64,000 bases of DNA from Arthrobacter sp. Soil736 (GCF_001428005.1 NZ_LMSB01000009.1:30968-94967), one strand, 5' to 3'. Counted from the stretch's first letter, positions 17,886 to 27,846 are shown. The notes: generated from the letters alone by a model not told the origin. Made by a program: numbers and translations.

Positions 17886-18902
17886 ATGCGCGCATGGTGG
17901 GTTGAAACTCCAGGACCTATCGCGTCTGGACCACTGCGGCAGGGCGACCGGCCCGATCCTTCACCCGAGACAGGGGAAATCCTGATCTCAGTGCATGCGT
18001 GCGGTGTGTGCCGCACCGATCTGCACCTTGCGGAAGGAGACCTTCAGCCCCGCGCTTTTGGGAGGATCCCGGGGCACGAGGCTGTCGGCGAAGTCATTGC
18101 GACAGGACCGAGTTGCAGCAGGTTCCGGCTGGGTGAGCGTGTAGGTGCGGCCTGGCTCGCACGTACGTGCGGTTTGTGCCGGTTCTGCCAACGCGAGGCC
18201 GAGAACCTGTGCCTCTCCCCCACGTTCAACGGCTGGGACAAGGACGGCGGTTATGCCGAACTGATGACCGTTCATGAAGACTACGCGTACCGGATACCGG
18301 AAGACCTGACGGACGAAGAGGCTGCCCCCCTGCTGTGTTCCGGCATTATCGGGTATCGCGCCCTTCGGCGGGCAGACCTTCCACCCGGCGGCAGGCTCGG
18401 CATCTATGGTTTTGGCGGATCGGCGCATCTCACCGCGCAAATGGCCCTTTATGAAGGTGCCAGCCTCTACGTGATGACGCGCTCGGCTGCGGCGCAGCGA
18501 CTCGCCCTTGAACTGGGGGCGACTTTTGCCGGCGGGATCGAAGACGGGCCTCCGGTGCCTTTGGATGCCGCCATCCTCTTCGCTCCGGCGGGCGAACTGG
18601 TCCCGCAGGCACTACGCGCACTGGACCGCGGCGGCACGCTCGCCGTCGCCGGCATCCACCTGAGCGACATCCCGGCCCTGCACTATGAAACAGACCTTTT
18701 CCAGGAACGCCAGCTCCGCAGCGTGACGGCGAATACCAGAGCGGACGGTCAGGAGTTTTTCGATCTGGCCGGACGTATACCCCTCCGCGCGACAACAGTG
18801 CCGTATCCGATGGAGCAGGCCGACCGGGCACTCTTGGATCTGTCCCAAGACAGCTTCACTGGCGCCGCGGTATTGCTCATGGACGCCGCACGGAAGGACT
18901 AG
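17886..18902 (+). CDS. Zinc-dependent alcohol dehydrogenase
   Basis: A 338-residue MDR-family enzyme oxidising alcohols or reducing aldehydes with NAD(P). Catalytic zinc: CGVCRTDLH and GHEAVGEV; structural zinc: four Cys in CGLCRFCQREAENLC; Rossmann loop YGFGGSAHL. It resembles AdhA/AdhP-type enzymes found in DosR-like islands, where they could regenerate NAD under hypoxia. The start at 17886 (MRAWWVE) follows GGAGACGGTC. The ATPase frame begins one base after its stop, so the genes form an operon driven from the box at 17771. Confidence 0.9.
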   Translation: MRAWWVETPGPIASGPLRQGDRPDPSPETGEILISVHACGVCRTDLHLAEGDLQPRAFGRIPGHEAVGEVIATGPSCSRFRLGERVGAAWLARTCGLCRFCQREAENLCLSPTFNGWDKDGGYAELMTVHEDYAYRIPEDLTDEEAAPLLCSGIIGYRALRRADLPPGGRLGIYGFGGSAHLTAQMALYEGASLYVMTRSAAAQRLALELGATFAGGIEDGPPVPLDAAILFAPAGELVPQALRALDRGGTLAVAGIHLSDIPALHYETDLFQERQLRSVTANTRADGQEFFDLAGRIPLRATTVPYPMEQADRALLDLSQDSFTGAAVLLMDAARKD

Positions 18903-18903
18903 G

Positions 18904-20139
18904 GTGGCGGGGAGCGCGCCGGTCGCCACAGGGCTGTCCACCAGCGAGGCCCTGGCGCTGCTCGCTGAACACGGCCCGAACCGGATCCCGACGGAGGCGT
19001 CCGTCCCGGCGTGGCGCCGGTTTCTGGCGGAATTCACACACTTCTTTGCCGCCCTGCTCTGGTGCGCCGCAGGGCTGGCCTTCGTCGCCGGCATGCCGCA
19101 GCTCGGGGTCGCGGTGGTGGCCGTGGTGCTCATCAATGGCATGTTTTCTTATGTGCAGGAAGAACGCGCCGAACACGCCGCCACCAAGCTGCGTGCCTTG
19201 CTGCCATCACAGGTCCGGGTCCGCCGCGACGGTCATCCGGCCCGGTTGGAAGCAGCTGACCTCGTGCCGGGGGATCTCGTCATCCTCGCAGCGGGCGACC
19301 GCATACCAGCGGACCTGTGGTTCGGCGCAACAAGCAGCTGCACCGTCGATGAGTCAATGCTGACCGGTGAAAGTGACCCCGTCCCCAAACAAACCATGGA
19401 TGCCGGGATCGGAGGCACGTTCCTGGTCAACGGAGAGGCCGAGGGCATCGTCACTGCCACCGGACGCCGGACCCGGCTGGCGGAAATTGCGGCGCTGACC
19501 ACCACGGTAAAACCCCCGCAAAGCCCGCTGACGATGGAACTGCGGCGGATTGTCCGGACTATCGCCGCTGTTGCCCTGGGCGTGGGACTGCTGTTCTTCG
19601 CGTTGTCCGCACTGATCGGTATCTCCTGGCAGGATGCGTTCCTGTTCGCCATCGGAGTCTCTGTGGCCCTGATCCCCGAGGGACTCCTCCCCACAGTCAC
19701 GCTGTCGTTGGCAATGGGAGCCCAGCGGATGGCCCACAGGAAGGCGCTGGTCAGGCACCTCCAGGCAGTCGAGACCCTTGGTTCAACAACCTTCATCTGC
19801 ACTGACAAGACCGGAACCCTAACTCAGAACAGGATGAGCGCGGTGGAGGTGTGGACGCCGGAAGGCACGGTGACGGTGGCCGGTGCAGGCTACGAACCCG
19901 TGGCCTCCGTATCGGGGAACGAGCCGGCCATTGCCCGGGCCGGCAGGGTCAGTCGTGCTGCCGCCCTCGCGTCCAGGGGAAGGATCGTCATGCGCGACGG
20001 AACCTGGCAGCCGGAAGGTGACCCCATGGAGGCGGCCCTGGATACCCTGCTGCACCGGCTCCCCGGCCCGCAGAACGGCCGGAACTGTCTTCGGCCGTCC
20101 GATTCAGTTTCAGCCCGGCGCGGCGGCGCGAATCGGTGA
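18904..20139 (+). CDS. CtpF-like P2-type cation ATPase, N-terminal half (frameshifted)
   Basis: 411 residues: N-terminal cation-ATPase domain (EALALLAEHGPNRIP), actuator VDESMLTGESDPV, membrane motif ALIPEGLLPTVTLSLAMG, and phosphorylation site CTDKTGTLTQN. This is the PEGL family that includes mycobacterial CtpF, a DosR-regulon Ca/Mg/Mn-type pump. Reading runs off the homologous frame near 20060-20085 and stops at 20137-20139. The start GTG at 18904 is one base after the dehydrogenase stop. By itself this half cannot transport. Confidence 0.8.
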   Translation: MAGSAPVATGLSTSEALALLAEHGPNRIPTEASVPAWRRFLAEFTHFFAALLWCAAGLAFVAGMPQLGVAVVAVVLINGMFSYVQEERAEHAATKLRALLPSQVRVRRDGHPARLEAADLVPGDLVILAAGDRIPADLWFGATSSCTVDESMLTGESDPVPKQTMDAGIGGTFLVNGEAEGIVTATGRRTRLAEIAALTTTVKPPQSPLTMELRRIVRTIAAVALGVGLLFFALSALIGISWQDAFLFAIGVSVALIPEGLLPTVTLSLAMGAQRMAHRKALVRHLQAVETLGSTTFICTDKTGTLTQNRMSAVEVWTPEGTVTVAGAGYEPVASVSGNEPAIARAGRVSRAAALASRGRIVMRDGTWQPEGDPMEAALDTLLHRLPGPQNGRNCLRPSDSVSARRGGANR

Positions 20140-21527
20140 TCGTTGACAGCACCGTGTCCACGAAAGGCGCTCCGGAGACCGTCCTTCCGCTGTGTGTGCC
20201 GACGGTGCCCGGCCCCGGCACACCCATGACCGACGGCTTCTCCGAGGTGCAGCAGCAAATACAGCGGATGGCCGCCAAAGGACTTCGTTTGCTGGCTGTC
20301 GCAGAACGCGGGCTGTCGGCGGCGGAATTAAGCGAGCTGGCGGCGGGCTCCCTCGGGGCGGACCAGGCCGAATCCGGCCTCACTCTTCTGGGCCTTATCG
20401 GCCTCCATGATCCACCGCGCCTTTCAGTGGCGCAGGCATTGCGGACCGCCCGGGAGGCGGGCGTCAAGGTCGCCATGGTCACCGGGGACCATCCGTCGAC
20501 AGCGGCGGCGATCGCCCGTGAGGTGGGCCTGCTGCTGGATGATGAGCGGGTGTTGGTTGGCTCTGACTTGCCCGGGGACGAAAAGGCCCTCGGTGTGCTG
20601 CTGGACCATGACGGTGTGGTCATCAGCAGGGTCTCCCCCGAGCAGAAGCTGCGGGTCGCCCGGGCGCTGCAGGGACGCGGGCATGTGGTGGCGATGACCG
20701 GGGACGGCGTGAATGACGGCCCCGCACTGCAGGAGGCGGACGTTGGCGTCGCCATGGGAATTGGCGGCACCGATGTAGCGAGGGAGGCGGCGGACCTCAT
20801 TCTGCTCGATGACGACTTCGCCACCATTGTGGCCGCCATCGAACAGGGCCGCGCGACCTATGCCAATATCCGCCGCTTCCTCACGTACCACCTGACTGAC
20901 AACGTGGCAGAGCTGACTCCGTTCGTGATCTGGGCTCTCTCCGGAGGTTCCTTTCCGCTCGCCCTTGGCGTGCTGCAGATCCTGTTTCTTGACATCGGCA
21001 CAGACCTGCTCCCGGCACTCGCCCTAGGAGCTGAGCAGCCGGGCAAGGGCCTCATGCGCCGCCCGCCCGAGCGACGGCACCTGATGGACGGGGCGCTGAT
21101 GGTCCGCGTCTTCGCCGTGCTAGGCCCTGTGGAGGCACTAATGGAGATGTCAGCGTTTACCGTGGTGCTGACGGCAGCAGGCTGGCACCTTGGGGGTTCG
21201 CTCCCCGCCGGGGGCGCGCTGATTGCAGCCTCCGGGGCGGCCTTCGCCGCGGTGGTCCTGGGCCAGCTCGCCAATGCTTACGCCTGCCGCAGTTCCACTT
21301 TCCCCCCGTGGCGGCTGGGTTGGTTCACCAACAGGTTGCTTTTGTGGTCTGTCCTGATTGAACTTGCGGCGCTGGCAGCATTTCTCGGCGTGGGCCCGGT
21401 CGCGGCGCTGCTGGGGCACGCCCCGCCGCCCCCGCTGGGATGGGGTGTGGCATTCCTGGCGATACCTGCGGTGCTGGCCGCGGACTATGTGTACAAGGTC
21501 CTGCGGCACGGGCGGCTTTCACGCTGA
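20136..21527 (+). CDS. CtpF-like P2-type cation ATPase, C-terminal half (frameshifted)
   Basis: 463 residues completing the pump: nucleotide-domain STKGAPETVLPLC, hinge GDGVNDGPALQEADVGVAMG, then the cation-ATPase C-terminal membrane bundle (LTYHLTDNVAELTPFVIWAL, DIGTDLLPALALG). Coding similarity in this frame starts before the nominal GTG: RFSFSPARRRESV is encoded from about 20097, showing a single missing or extra base between about 20060 and 20085. The two halves overlap as GTGA. Its end overlaps the convergent GH65 gene by nine bases. It is either a recent pseudogene or a sequencing slip. Confidence 0.8.
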   Translation: MIVDSTVSTKGAPETVLPLCVPTVPGPGTPMTDGFSEVQQQIQRMAAKGLRLLAVAERGLSAAELSELAAGSLGADQAESGLTLLGLIGLHDPPRLSVAQALRTAREAGVKVAMVTGDHPSTAAAIAREVGLLLDDERVLVGSDLPGDEKALGVLLDHDGVVISRVSPEQKLRVARALQGRGHVVAMTGDGVNDGPALQEADVGVAMGIGGTDVAREAADLILLDDDFATIVAAIEQGRATYANIRRFLTYHLTDNVAELTPFVIWALSGGSFPLALGVLQILFLDIGTDLLPALALGAEQPGKGLMRRPPERRHLMDGALMVRVFAVLGPVEALMEMSAFTVVLTAAGWHLGGSLPAGGALIAASGAAFAAVVLGQLANAYACRSSTFPPWRLGWFTNRLLLWSVLIELAALAAFLGVGPVAALLGHAPPPPLGWGVAFLAIPAVLAADYVYKVLRHGRLSR

Positions 21528-24500
21528 AGGGCGGATGAGGAAGCCGTGCGACTGCCCGGTGTGCAGCAGCACGATGTCAAGGCCCATGCGTACTCGGACG
21601 GGAGCTGCCACACCGGGGGCAGCGGTCACCGTCAACCGTTCATGGTCAAGGGCCACCTCCAGTACCTGATCCCGGTAGCGGACGGTGAAGCTGACTCTGT
21701 GCAGGCCTGTGGGCAGCCGGGGGGCGAAGACCAGCTCGTCCTGCGCCATCCGTAGGCCGGCGAAGCTCCGCTGGACGGTGTCGATACTGCCGGCCATGGC
21801 GCCAAGATGGATGCCCGCACGGGTTGTACCGCCTTGCGTGTCGTCCAGGCCGGCATCAAGTGCCTCACGGAACGTGCTCCAAGCCCGCTCCGGGTCCGTG
21901 GCGGCAAGCACCGATGCATGGGCCATGCGGCTCAGCGTTGATCCGTGGGCGGTTCGCGCCAGATAGAAATCAACCGTACGGGCCAGCGTCGCTGAGTCGA
22001 TGGCGTAGCCGAGAGTTCCCAGAAATCCGGTCAGCTGCTCCTCTCCCAGCAGGTAGAGCAGCATTAGGGCGTCTGCTTGTTTGGCCAGCATGTACCGGTT
22101 GGGCGTATCGTCCTCTGCCTCCAGAATCAGATCGAGGCGTTCGATGTTTCCGTAGGTGCGCCGGTAGTGCTCCCAGTCAAATTCTTCGAGCTCGCCGTAT
22201 CCCTGGAACTGGCTGATGATGCCGTCGCCGTGGAACGGTACGTACATGCGGTGGCTGATGTGCTCCCACGTGTCCAGCTCCTCCGGCCCGATCTCCAGTC
22301 GGGCGGCCAGCTCCTGCTGTTCGTGCCCCGGCAACACGGATCTCATGAGATGCAGGGCCGTTGCGCAGAGCCAGGCGGCCATCACGTTGGTGTAGGCATT
22401 GTCATTGACTCCCTGCCCCGGCCGGTCGGGGTAACCGGTGTGGTATTCGTCGGGCCCCATGACGCCGGTGATGTGGAATCGGTCGGTCTCTAGATCGTGC
22501 ACGGCCATGGAAACGAACAACCGTGCGACGTCGACGATGATGTCCGCCCCCCGCTGCATCAACCAGGCACGGTCCCCTGTGGCCTGGAAGTATTGCCAGG
22601 TGTTATAGGCTATGGCCAGCCCGGAATGGCGCTGAAGACTGGAATAGTCCGCTGCCCAGTCTTTGAGGCGGGGACTGAAAGTCCAGTGCGGTGTTTCCTC
22701 CCGCCCGTCGCTTCCGCTCTGCCAGGGAAACATCGCGCCGCGCAGTCCGGCATTCCTGGCGGCGTGGCGGGCCATGTCAAGCCTCCGCCAGCGGTAGTCA
22801 AGCAGCGACCTCGCAACGGCCGGCAGGCGGGATGTGAGAACGGGCAGGACGAACGGCTCATCCCAAAACACGTGGCCGCGATACCCTTCTCCGTGCAGCC
22901 CCCGGGCAGGAACGCCGGCATCAAGATCAGAGGTGTGCGGCGTGAGGGTCTGGAGCAAATGAAAGATGTGAAGGTTGAGGATCAACTGGGTTTGTCGGTC
23001 TGTGTCCAGTTCGAGCGTAAAGGCGGCCAGCCGTCGGAGCCAGGCAGACTCATGTGCTGCCAGGATCTGGTCGAATGCCGCAGGCGCCCTGGCCAAGACC
23101 GTCAGGGCCCCTCCAAGCGGCGATGAGATGGCCGTGTCCCTCGAAGACACCACCGCTACGACCTTGCCTATGGCTGTCGGAACACCGTCCTGCAAGTCAA
23201 GCACCATCTCCCGGTAGAGCAGCCGGTTCACCCGGGTGGCGGGGACGGCGTCCGCCCCCGTTTCATCACCCAGTACGCGGGCAGCGGTGCCGATCCTGAT
23301 ATGACTGCTGGTGGTCTCTACCTCGATTAAGTCGATCCCGTCGGCTGTCGTTCCGAAGGCCACGGGACGCAGATGCCGGTGGGCCAGCAGGGCGTCGGCA
23401 GGAATGTTGGAGTTGGTGATGCCCGCGTCCAGGCCGACGCGCATGACGACGTTCCCGCTCCAGCCTCGTGCGGTTAGTGTCGTTTCCAGCGCTGCCAAAT
23501 GCGCTTGGGCCGCGGAGACGACCCGGCGCTGCGTAACCTCCAGCCGGCGGCCGTCATCGGTGGCGAGCACGACGCGCCGGGACAATACCGCCCGCCGCAT
23601 ATCTAGTACGCGGTGCTCGCTGCATAACCGGAGCCCCTCGGTCGACCACCACCGGCCCGGGTCCACGGCAAGGTCCACCGGTAACCAGTTGGGCACGTTA
23701 ACCATGTGCTCATCCTCGCTCTGCTGGCCGTGGACGTTGCTCGTAAGCCGGTTGTAGATCCCGGCCATGTATGTCCCAGGGTAGTGAATCCCGTCCGAGG
23801 TGCTTTCCGGAGCAGCTCCCCTGACCGCCATGTACCCGTTACCCAGGGTGGTCAGCGCCTCACGGTGGCCTTCGTGGGCAGGGTCCATGCCTTGGTAGGT
23901 GAGAAGCCAGGGCTGGGTGAGTACAAGGCCGATGTCGAACTCGCTGACGTCGTTCAGGACAATGTCCGCGCCTGCCGCTTCCAGTTCGGCCCGTTGCTCG
24001 GCCCTGTCTATCCCGACGACCAGCCCGAATCCTCCGGCCCGGGCGGCCCGGACGCCGGCCACGGAATCTTCAATCACGGCCGCGCGGCCAGCCGGCACGC
24101 CGATTCTGCGGGCCGCTTCGAGGAAGAGGGCAGGGTCAGGTTTCCCTGGCAGCCGGAGGGCCGCCGCGATCTGTCCATCCACGATGAGATCAAACTTATC
24201 CAGCAGCCTGGCACGTCCCAGAACGGCTCGGGCATTCCTGCTTGAGGAGGCAAGTATCGCCGGGACGCGTCCAGCGTGAAGCCTCTTGAGCAGGTCTACG
24301 GTACCCGGAAAGACGCGGACGCGGCCGTTCTTCAGCCGCTGGTTGAAGATCTCGTTCTTGAGGGCACCGAGCCCGGCGACGGACCATGTGCCCGGCGGAT
24401 CGCAAGGATGTCCTTCGGGGATGGTGATCCCGCGCGATTGGAGGAAGACACGGACGCCATCTTCCCGCGGACGCCCATCAACGAAGCGGCGGTAATCGCT

Positions 24501-24701
24501 GTGCGAAAAGGGGGCCTGACTGGCCGGGGTGTGCACTCGGGGATCGCGGAGGACCGATTCGAAAAGCTCCTTCCAAGCCAACTCATGGATCTCGGCTGTG
24601 TCAGTGACGACGCCGTCGAGGTCAAAAATGACGGCATCGAACGGGGACAGGGCCGATGCTGCCGTCGGGGATGAACTCCCGTTGTACTGCGCGGGCGCCA
24701 T
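21519..24701 (-). CDS. Bifunctional beta-phosphoglucomutase / GH65 disaccharide phosphorylase
   Basis: A 1060-residue fusion. Residues about 1-250 are a HAD-family beta-phosphoglucomutase (VIFDLDGVVTDTAEIHELAW, ASSSRNARAVL, IEDSVAGVRAARAGGF). Residues about 265-1055 are glycoside hydrolase family 65, with the general-acid Glu in VMGPDEYHTGYP and the phosphate/sugar region around NDNAYTN. GH65 members phosphorolyse trehalose, maltose or kojibiose to beta-glucose 1-phosphate, which the mutase domain converts to glucose 6-phosphate. One polypeptide would thus mobilise a storage disaccharide without ATP. SD AAAGGAACGACGC precedes ATG 24701. Divergent from a USP, with DevR-type boxes between. Confidence 0.92.
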   Translation of the reverse strand: MAPAQYNGSSSPTAASALSPFDAVIFDLDGVVTDTAEIHELAWKELFESVLRDPRVHTPASQAPFSHSDYRRFVDGRPREDGVRVFLQSRGITIPEGHPCDPPGTWSVAGLGALKNEIFNQRLKNGRVRVFPGTVDLLKRLHAGRVPAILASSSRNARAVLGRARLLDKFDLIVDGQIAAALRLPGKPDPALFLEAARRIGVPAGRAAVIEDSVAGVRAARAGGFGLVVGIDRAEQRAELEAAGADIVLNDVSEFDIGLVLTQPWLLTYQGMDPAHEGHREALTTLGNGYMAVRGAAPESTSDGIHYPGTYMAGIYNRLTSNVHGQQSEDEHMVNVPNWLPVDLAVDPGRWWSTEGLRLCSEHRVLDMRRAVLSRRVVLATDDGRRLEVTQRRVVSAAQAHLAALETTLTARGWSGNVVMRVGLDAGITNSNIPADALLAHRHLRPVAFGTTADGIDLIEVETTSSHIRIGTAARVLGDETGADAVPATRVNRLLYREMVLDLQDGVPTAIGKVVAVVSSRDTAISSPLGGALTVLARAPAAFDQILAAHESAWLRRLAAFTLELDTDRQTQLILNLHIFHLLQTLTPHTSDLDAGVPARGLHGEGYRGHVFWDEPFVLPVLTSRLPAVARSLLDYRWRRLDMARHAARNAGLRGAMFPWQSGSDGREETPHWTFSPRLKDWAADYSSLQRHSGLAIAYNTWQYFQATGDRAWLMQRGADIIVDVARLFVSMAVHDLETDRFHITGVMGPDEYHTGYPDRPGQGVNDNAYTNVMAAWLCATALHLMRSVLPGHEQQELAARLEIGPEELDTWEHISHRMYVPFHGDGIISQFQGYGELEEFDWEHYRRTYGNIERLDLILEAEDDTPNRYMLAKQADALMLLYLLGEEQLTGFLGTLGYAIDSATLARTVDFYLARTAHGSTLSRMAHASVLAATDPERAWSTFREALDAGLDDTQGGTTRAGIHLGAMAGSIDTVQRSFAGLRMAQDELVFAPRLPTGLHRVSFTVRYRDQVLEVALDHERLTVTAAPGVAAPVRVRMGLDIVLLHTGQSHGFLIRPSA

Positions 24702-24760
24702 GCGTCGTTCCTTTCTGAGCGGACGTGCGCTGCACTGCTGGCCGAAGCCTGGCTAATACA

Positions 24761-24866
24761 GTGCTACTCCGCTGTGTGCGGGACGGACAGGGGCCTTGGA
24801 CCCGGCCAAGGTCCCATTGGGCCGTGACCTTCGGCCCTAGACCCGTGCCGTGGCCGGGGGCAGGGT
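24761..24866. promoter_or_regulatory. Bidirectional cluster of DevR-type boxes between GH65 fusion and USP
   Basis: Boxes are seen at 24790-24803 (GGGGCCTTGGACCC), 24802-24815 (weaker) and 24824-24837 (GTGACCTTCGGCCC). Rightward, CAGGGT (24861-24866) is 23 bp after the last box and seven bases before the USP ATG. Leftward, TAGCAC (24761-24766, reverse strand) is 23 bp from the first box. Confidence 0.55.
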
Positions 24867-24873
24867 AAATCGC

Positions 24874-25356
24874 ATGAATGAAAACCAACGCATTGTTGTC
24901 GGTATCGACGGTTCCGAATACTCCCCGGCGGCGCTTCAAATGGCCGGGCGCATCGCCTCGGCGCTGAATGCTCCGATCGATGTCATCACCTGTCTGGGGT
25001 GGTCCGACTTCTATCTTCCCTCCCACCTGCCGCCGGGCAACTTGGAGATCACGGTGCAGTTGGAGGCGATCGCCAAGCGCCTCGTGGAACAAGCCATCGA
25101 AAGGGCCTATGGACAGGATCGTCCACAAAACCTCACAACGGCGGTGAAGATCGGACCGCCGGCGAAGGTCCTCGTCGAAGAGAGCCGGGATGCCCAACTT
25201 CTCGTTGTGGGCAGGCGGGGTCACGGCGGTCTCCTTGGCCAGATCATGGGCTCGGTGAGTGCAGCCTGCACCGCGCACGCTCACTGCCCGGTGCTGGTCG
25301 TGGGCCAGGACTCCGAGGCCGGGCCGGAACCTGAGAGGAAGGAATCGAGGATCTAA
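24874..25356 (+). CDS. Universal stress protein
   Basis: A 160-residue single-domain USP: IVVGIDGSEYSPAALQMAGR, then LLVVGRRGHGGLLGQIMGS (complete G-2x-G-9x-GS ATP loop) and HAHCPVLVV. The start at 24874 is preferred to the upstream GTG at 24850 because the -10 element overlaps the extra codons. Predicted leaderless. Paralogous to the copies at 11838, 28174 and 41319. Confidence 0.88.
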   Translation: MNENQRIVVGIDGSEYSPAALQMAGRIASALNAPIDVITCLGWSDFYLPSHLPPGNLEITVQLEAIAKRLVEQAIERAYGQDRPQNLTTAVKIGPPAKVLVEESRDAQLLVVGRRGHGGLLGQIMGSVSAACTAHAHCPVLVVGQDSEAGPEPERKESRI

Positions 25357-25464
25357 GCCGGTTTCTCCGCGGACGGTTGTGCGCGCGGACGGTTGTGCGA
25401 CGGGCGTCGGTACCCTCGTCCTCGCCTGTACCCTGATCCTCTCCGTGCCCGAACTCACCGCGCG

Positions 25465-27846
25465 TCAGGCCGGCGATTCTGCCTGGGCGACTATATGCAC
25501 CGTTTGCAGGAAGCTGTCTGGATTCAGTGATAGCGAATCTATGCCTTCTCTGACGAGGAAAGCGGCAAAGTCTGGATGGTCGCTGGGCCCTTGGCCGCAG
25601 ATGCCGACCTTGATGCCGGCTCCATGCGCCTTGCGGATGACGTCAGCGATCATTGAGGTGACCGCTTCATTCCGTTCGTCGAACAGTCCAGCCAGGTCCT
25701 CGGCGTCCCGGTCGACGCCCAGGACAAGTTGCGTCAGGTCATTGGAGCCTATGGAGAAGCCGTCGAACCGGCGAGCGAATTGTTCCGCCAGGATCACGTT
25801 GGACGGTATCTCGCACATCATGTAGATCTGCAGGCCCTTGTCGCCGCGGGTCAGGCCGTTAGCGGCCATGGTTTCCAGGACGAGGTCGGCTTCGGCCGGA
25901 GTGCGGCAAAACGGCACCATGATGACGACGTTGGTGAAGCCCATGACTTCCCGCACACGCTTCAGGGCCTGGCATTCCAGGGAGAACCCCTCTTTGTAGC
26001 GGGCATGGTAGTAGCGGGAGGCTCCCCTGAGACCGAGCATCGGGTTTTCCTCCGGCCGTTCGAAGAATGCCCCGCCGATCAGGTGGGCGTATTCATTGGA
26101 CTTGAAATCGCTCAGGCGGACGATCACAGGACGGGGATGGTATGCAGCGGCAAGTTTGGCGATACCTAGGGCGAGTGTTTCGACAAAGAAGTCCTCAGGG
26201 TTGGTATGGTCCCGGGTAAGTTCCTGAATAGTCCGCCGCGTTTCGTCATCTGTCACCAGTTCGGGATGGATGAGGGCCATCGGGTGGACCCTGATGAGAT
26301 TGGCAATGATGAACTCCATGCGGGCCAGTCCCACGCCGTCTGCCGGTAGCCGCCACCATCGGAAGGCCGCGGCGGGGCTGGCAATGTTGACCATGATCGC
26401 GGTCCGGGTACGGGGCAGTGTGCCCAGGTCGACTTCAGACGTGTCAAAGGCCAGGGTTCCCTCGTAGACATGGCCTTCGTCGCCCTCGGCACAGGAGACC
26501 GTGAGTGCCTGGTCCTCGGTGAGGACGGAAGTGGCCATGCCGGTGCCGACGATCGCCGGCACTCCCAGCTCCCGGCTCACGATGGCCGCATGGCTGGTCG
26601 GCCCGCCATGGTCGGTGATGATGGCGGCCGCCCGCTGCATGACCGGCACCCAGTCAGGATCAGTCATCTCGGTAACCAGTATTGCCCCGTCACGAAAATT
26701 CCCGATGTCCGCCGCCTGCCGGACAATGCAGGCTTTACCGTGGGCAATGGAGTCGCCGATGGCTGACCCGCTGAGCAAGAGCTTTCCGCCCTGGAGAAGA
26801 CGGTGAACAGTGAACTTGCTGCTGCTCTTTCGTGCCTGGACGGTTTCGGGCCGGGCCTGGACCATAAATAACTCCCCGGTCAGTCCGTCCTTTGCCCATT
26901 CCATGTCCATGGGGCACCCGTAATGCTCCTCCACAAGCAAGGCCCAGCGTGCAAGCCGGATGATCTCCGCGTCATTGAGGACCACGGATCGCCGTTCCTG
27001 TTCGGAGGTGTCCACGGTTCGCGTGCGTGCACTTCCGCCCACGCCGTACACCATCTTTCGCGCCTTCGAACCGATGATCTTTTCGATGATAGGAACGAGC
27101 GACGGTTCGTCCAGGAGAGGCTTGTAAACCAGGTATTTGTCAGGGTCCACACTCCCCTGGACTACCGGCTCACCCAGGCCCCACGCCGCGCTGATGACTG
27201 CCGCGCGGGGGAATCCGGAGTCCGTGTCTATGGAGAACATGACCCCGGAGGCGCCAACATCAGAACGCACCATCCTCTGCACGCCAATGGATAATGCCAC
27301 GTCCAAGTGGTCAAAGTTCTTCATTTCCCGGTAACTAATGGCCCTGTCTGTGAACACGGATGCAAAACAGCGGCGACAGGCGTCCAGCAGCTCCGTTTCG
27401 CCCACCACGTTCAGGAAGGTTTCCTGCTGACCGGCAAAGCTGGCATCGGGCAAGTCCTCCGCCGTTGCACTACTCCGCACCGCCACGGGCGGATTTTCGA
27501 TTCCGGACCGTCGCGCCAGCGCCTGGTATTTTTCCCTGATCTGCAGCGCGAGTGCTTCCGGGAACATACCGCTGAGAACAAGCGCCCTGAGCTTTTCCCC
27601 TGCATTCCGAAGCGACACGGCCCCGGAGCGGTACTGCCGGACGCTTTCACGAAGCGCCGGCTCGATCCCGTTTACGTCGATGAACGCCCTGTAGGCGGTA
27701 GCCGTGGTGGCAAACCCCTCGGGAACATGCACACCACTGGCCTTGAGGGAACGGGTCATCTCGCCCAGTGACGCATTCTTTCCACCCACTCTCCGGACAT
27801 CACCCATGCCGACGTCGTCAAACCACACCACCTGGTGTTCCGCCAT
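25465..27846 (-). CDS. ppsA: Phosphoenolpyruvate synthase
   Basis: A 793-residue enzyme, the usual PpsA length, converting pyruvate + ATP + H2O to PEP + AMP + Pi. The ATP-grasp domain (about 1-350) starts VGGKNASLGEM and has SSATAEDLPDASFAGQQET. The phospho-His swivel domain has GGPTSHAAIVSREL. The TIM-barrel PEP domain has SNEYAHLIGG, NPMLGLRGASRY, GSNDLTQL and the catalytic CGQGPSDHPDF near the end. The start at 27846 (MAEHQVVW) follows GGGTGGGAGAAAACA. A DevR-type promoter lies at 27916-27958. In a non-growing cell it would supply gluconeogenic carbon from pyruvate. Confidence 0.93.
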   Translation of the reverse strand: MAEHQVVWFDDVGMGDVRRVGGKNASLGEMTRSLKASGVHVPEGFATTATAYRAFIDVNGIEPALRESVRQYRSGAVSLRNAGEKLRALVLSGMFPEALALQIREKYQALARRSGIENPPVAVRSSATAEDLPDASFAGQQETFLNVVGETELLDACRRCFASVFTDRAISYREMKNFDHLDVALSIGVQRMVRSDVGASGVMFSIDTDSGFPRAAVISAAWGLGEPVVQGSVDPDKYLVYKPLLDEPSLVPIIEKIIGSKARKMVYGVGGSARTRTVDTSEQERRSVVLNDAEIIRLARWALLVEEHYGCPMDMEWAKDGLTGELFMVQARPETVQARKSSSKFTVHRLLQGGKLLLSGSAIGDSIAHGKACIVRQAADIGNFRDGAILVTEMTDPDWVPVMQRAAAIITDHGGPTSHAAIVSRELGVPAIVGTGMATSVLTEDQALTVSCAEGDEGHVYEGTLAFDTSEVDLGTLPRTRTAIMVNIASPAAAFRWWRLPADGVGLARMEFIIANLIRVHPMALIHPELVTDDETRRTIQELTRDHTNPEDFFVETLALGIAKLAAAYHPRPVIVRLSDFKSNEYAHLIGGAFFERPEENPMLGLRGASRYYHARYKEGFSLECQALKRVREVMGFTNVVIMVPFCRTPAEADLVLETMAANGLTRGDKGLQIYMMCEIPSNVILAEQFARRFDGFSIGSNDLTQLVLGVDRDAEDLAGLFDERNEAVTSMIADVIRKAHGAGIKVGICGQGPSDHPDFAAFLVREGIDSLSLNPDSFLQTVHIVAQAESPA

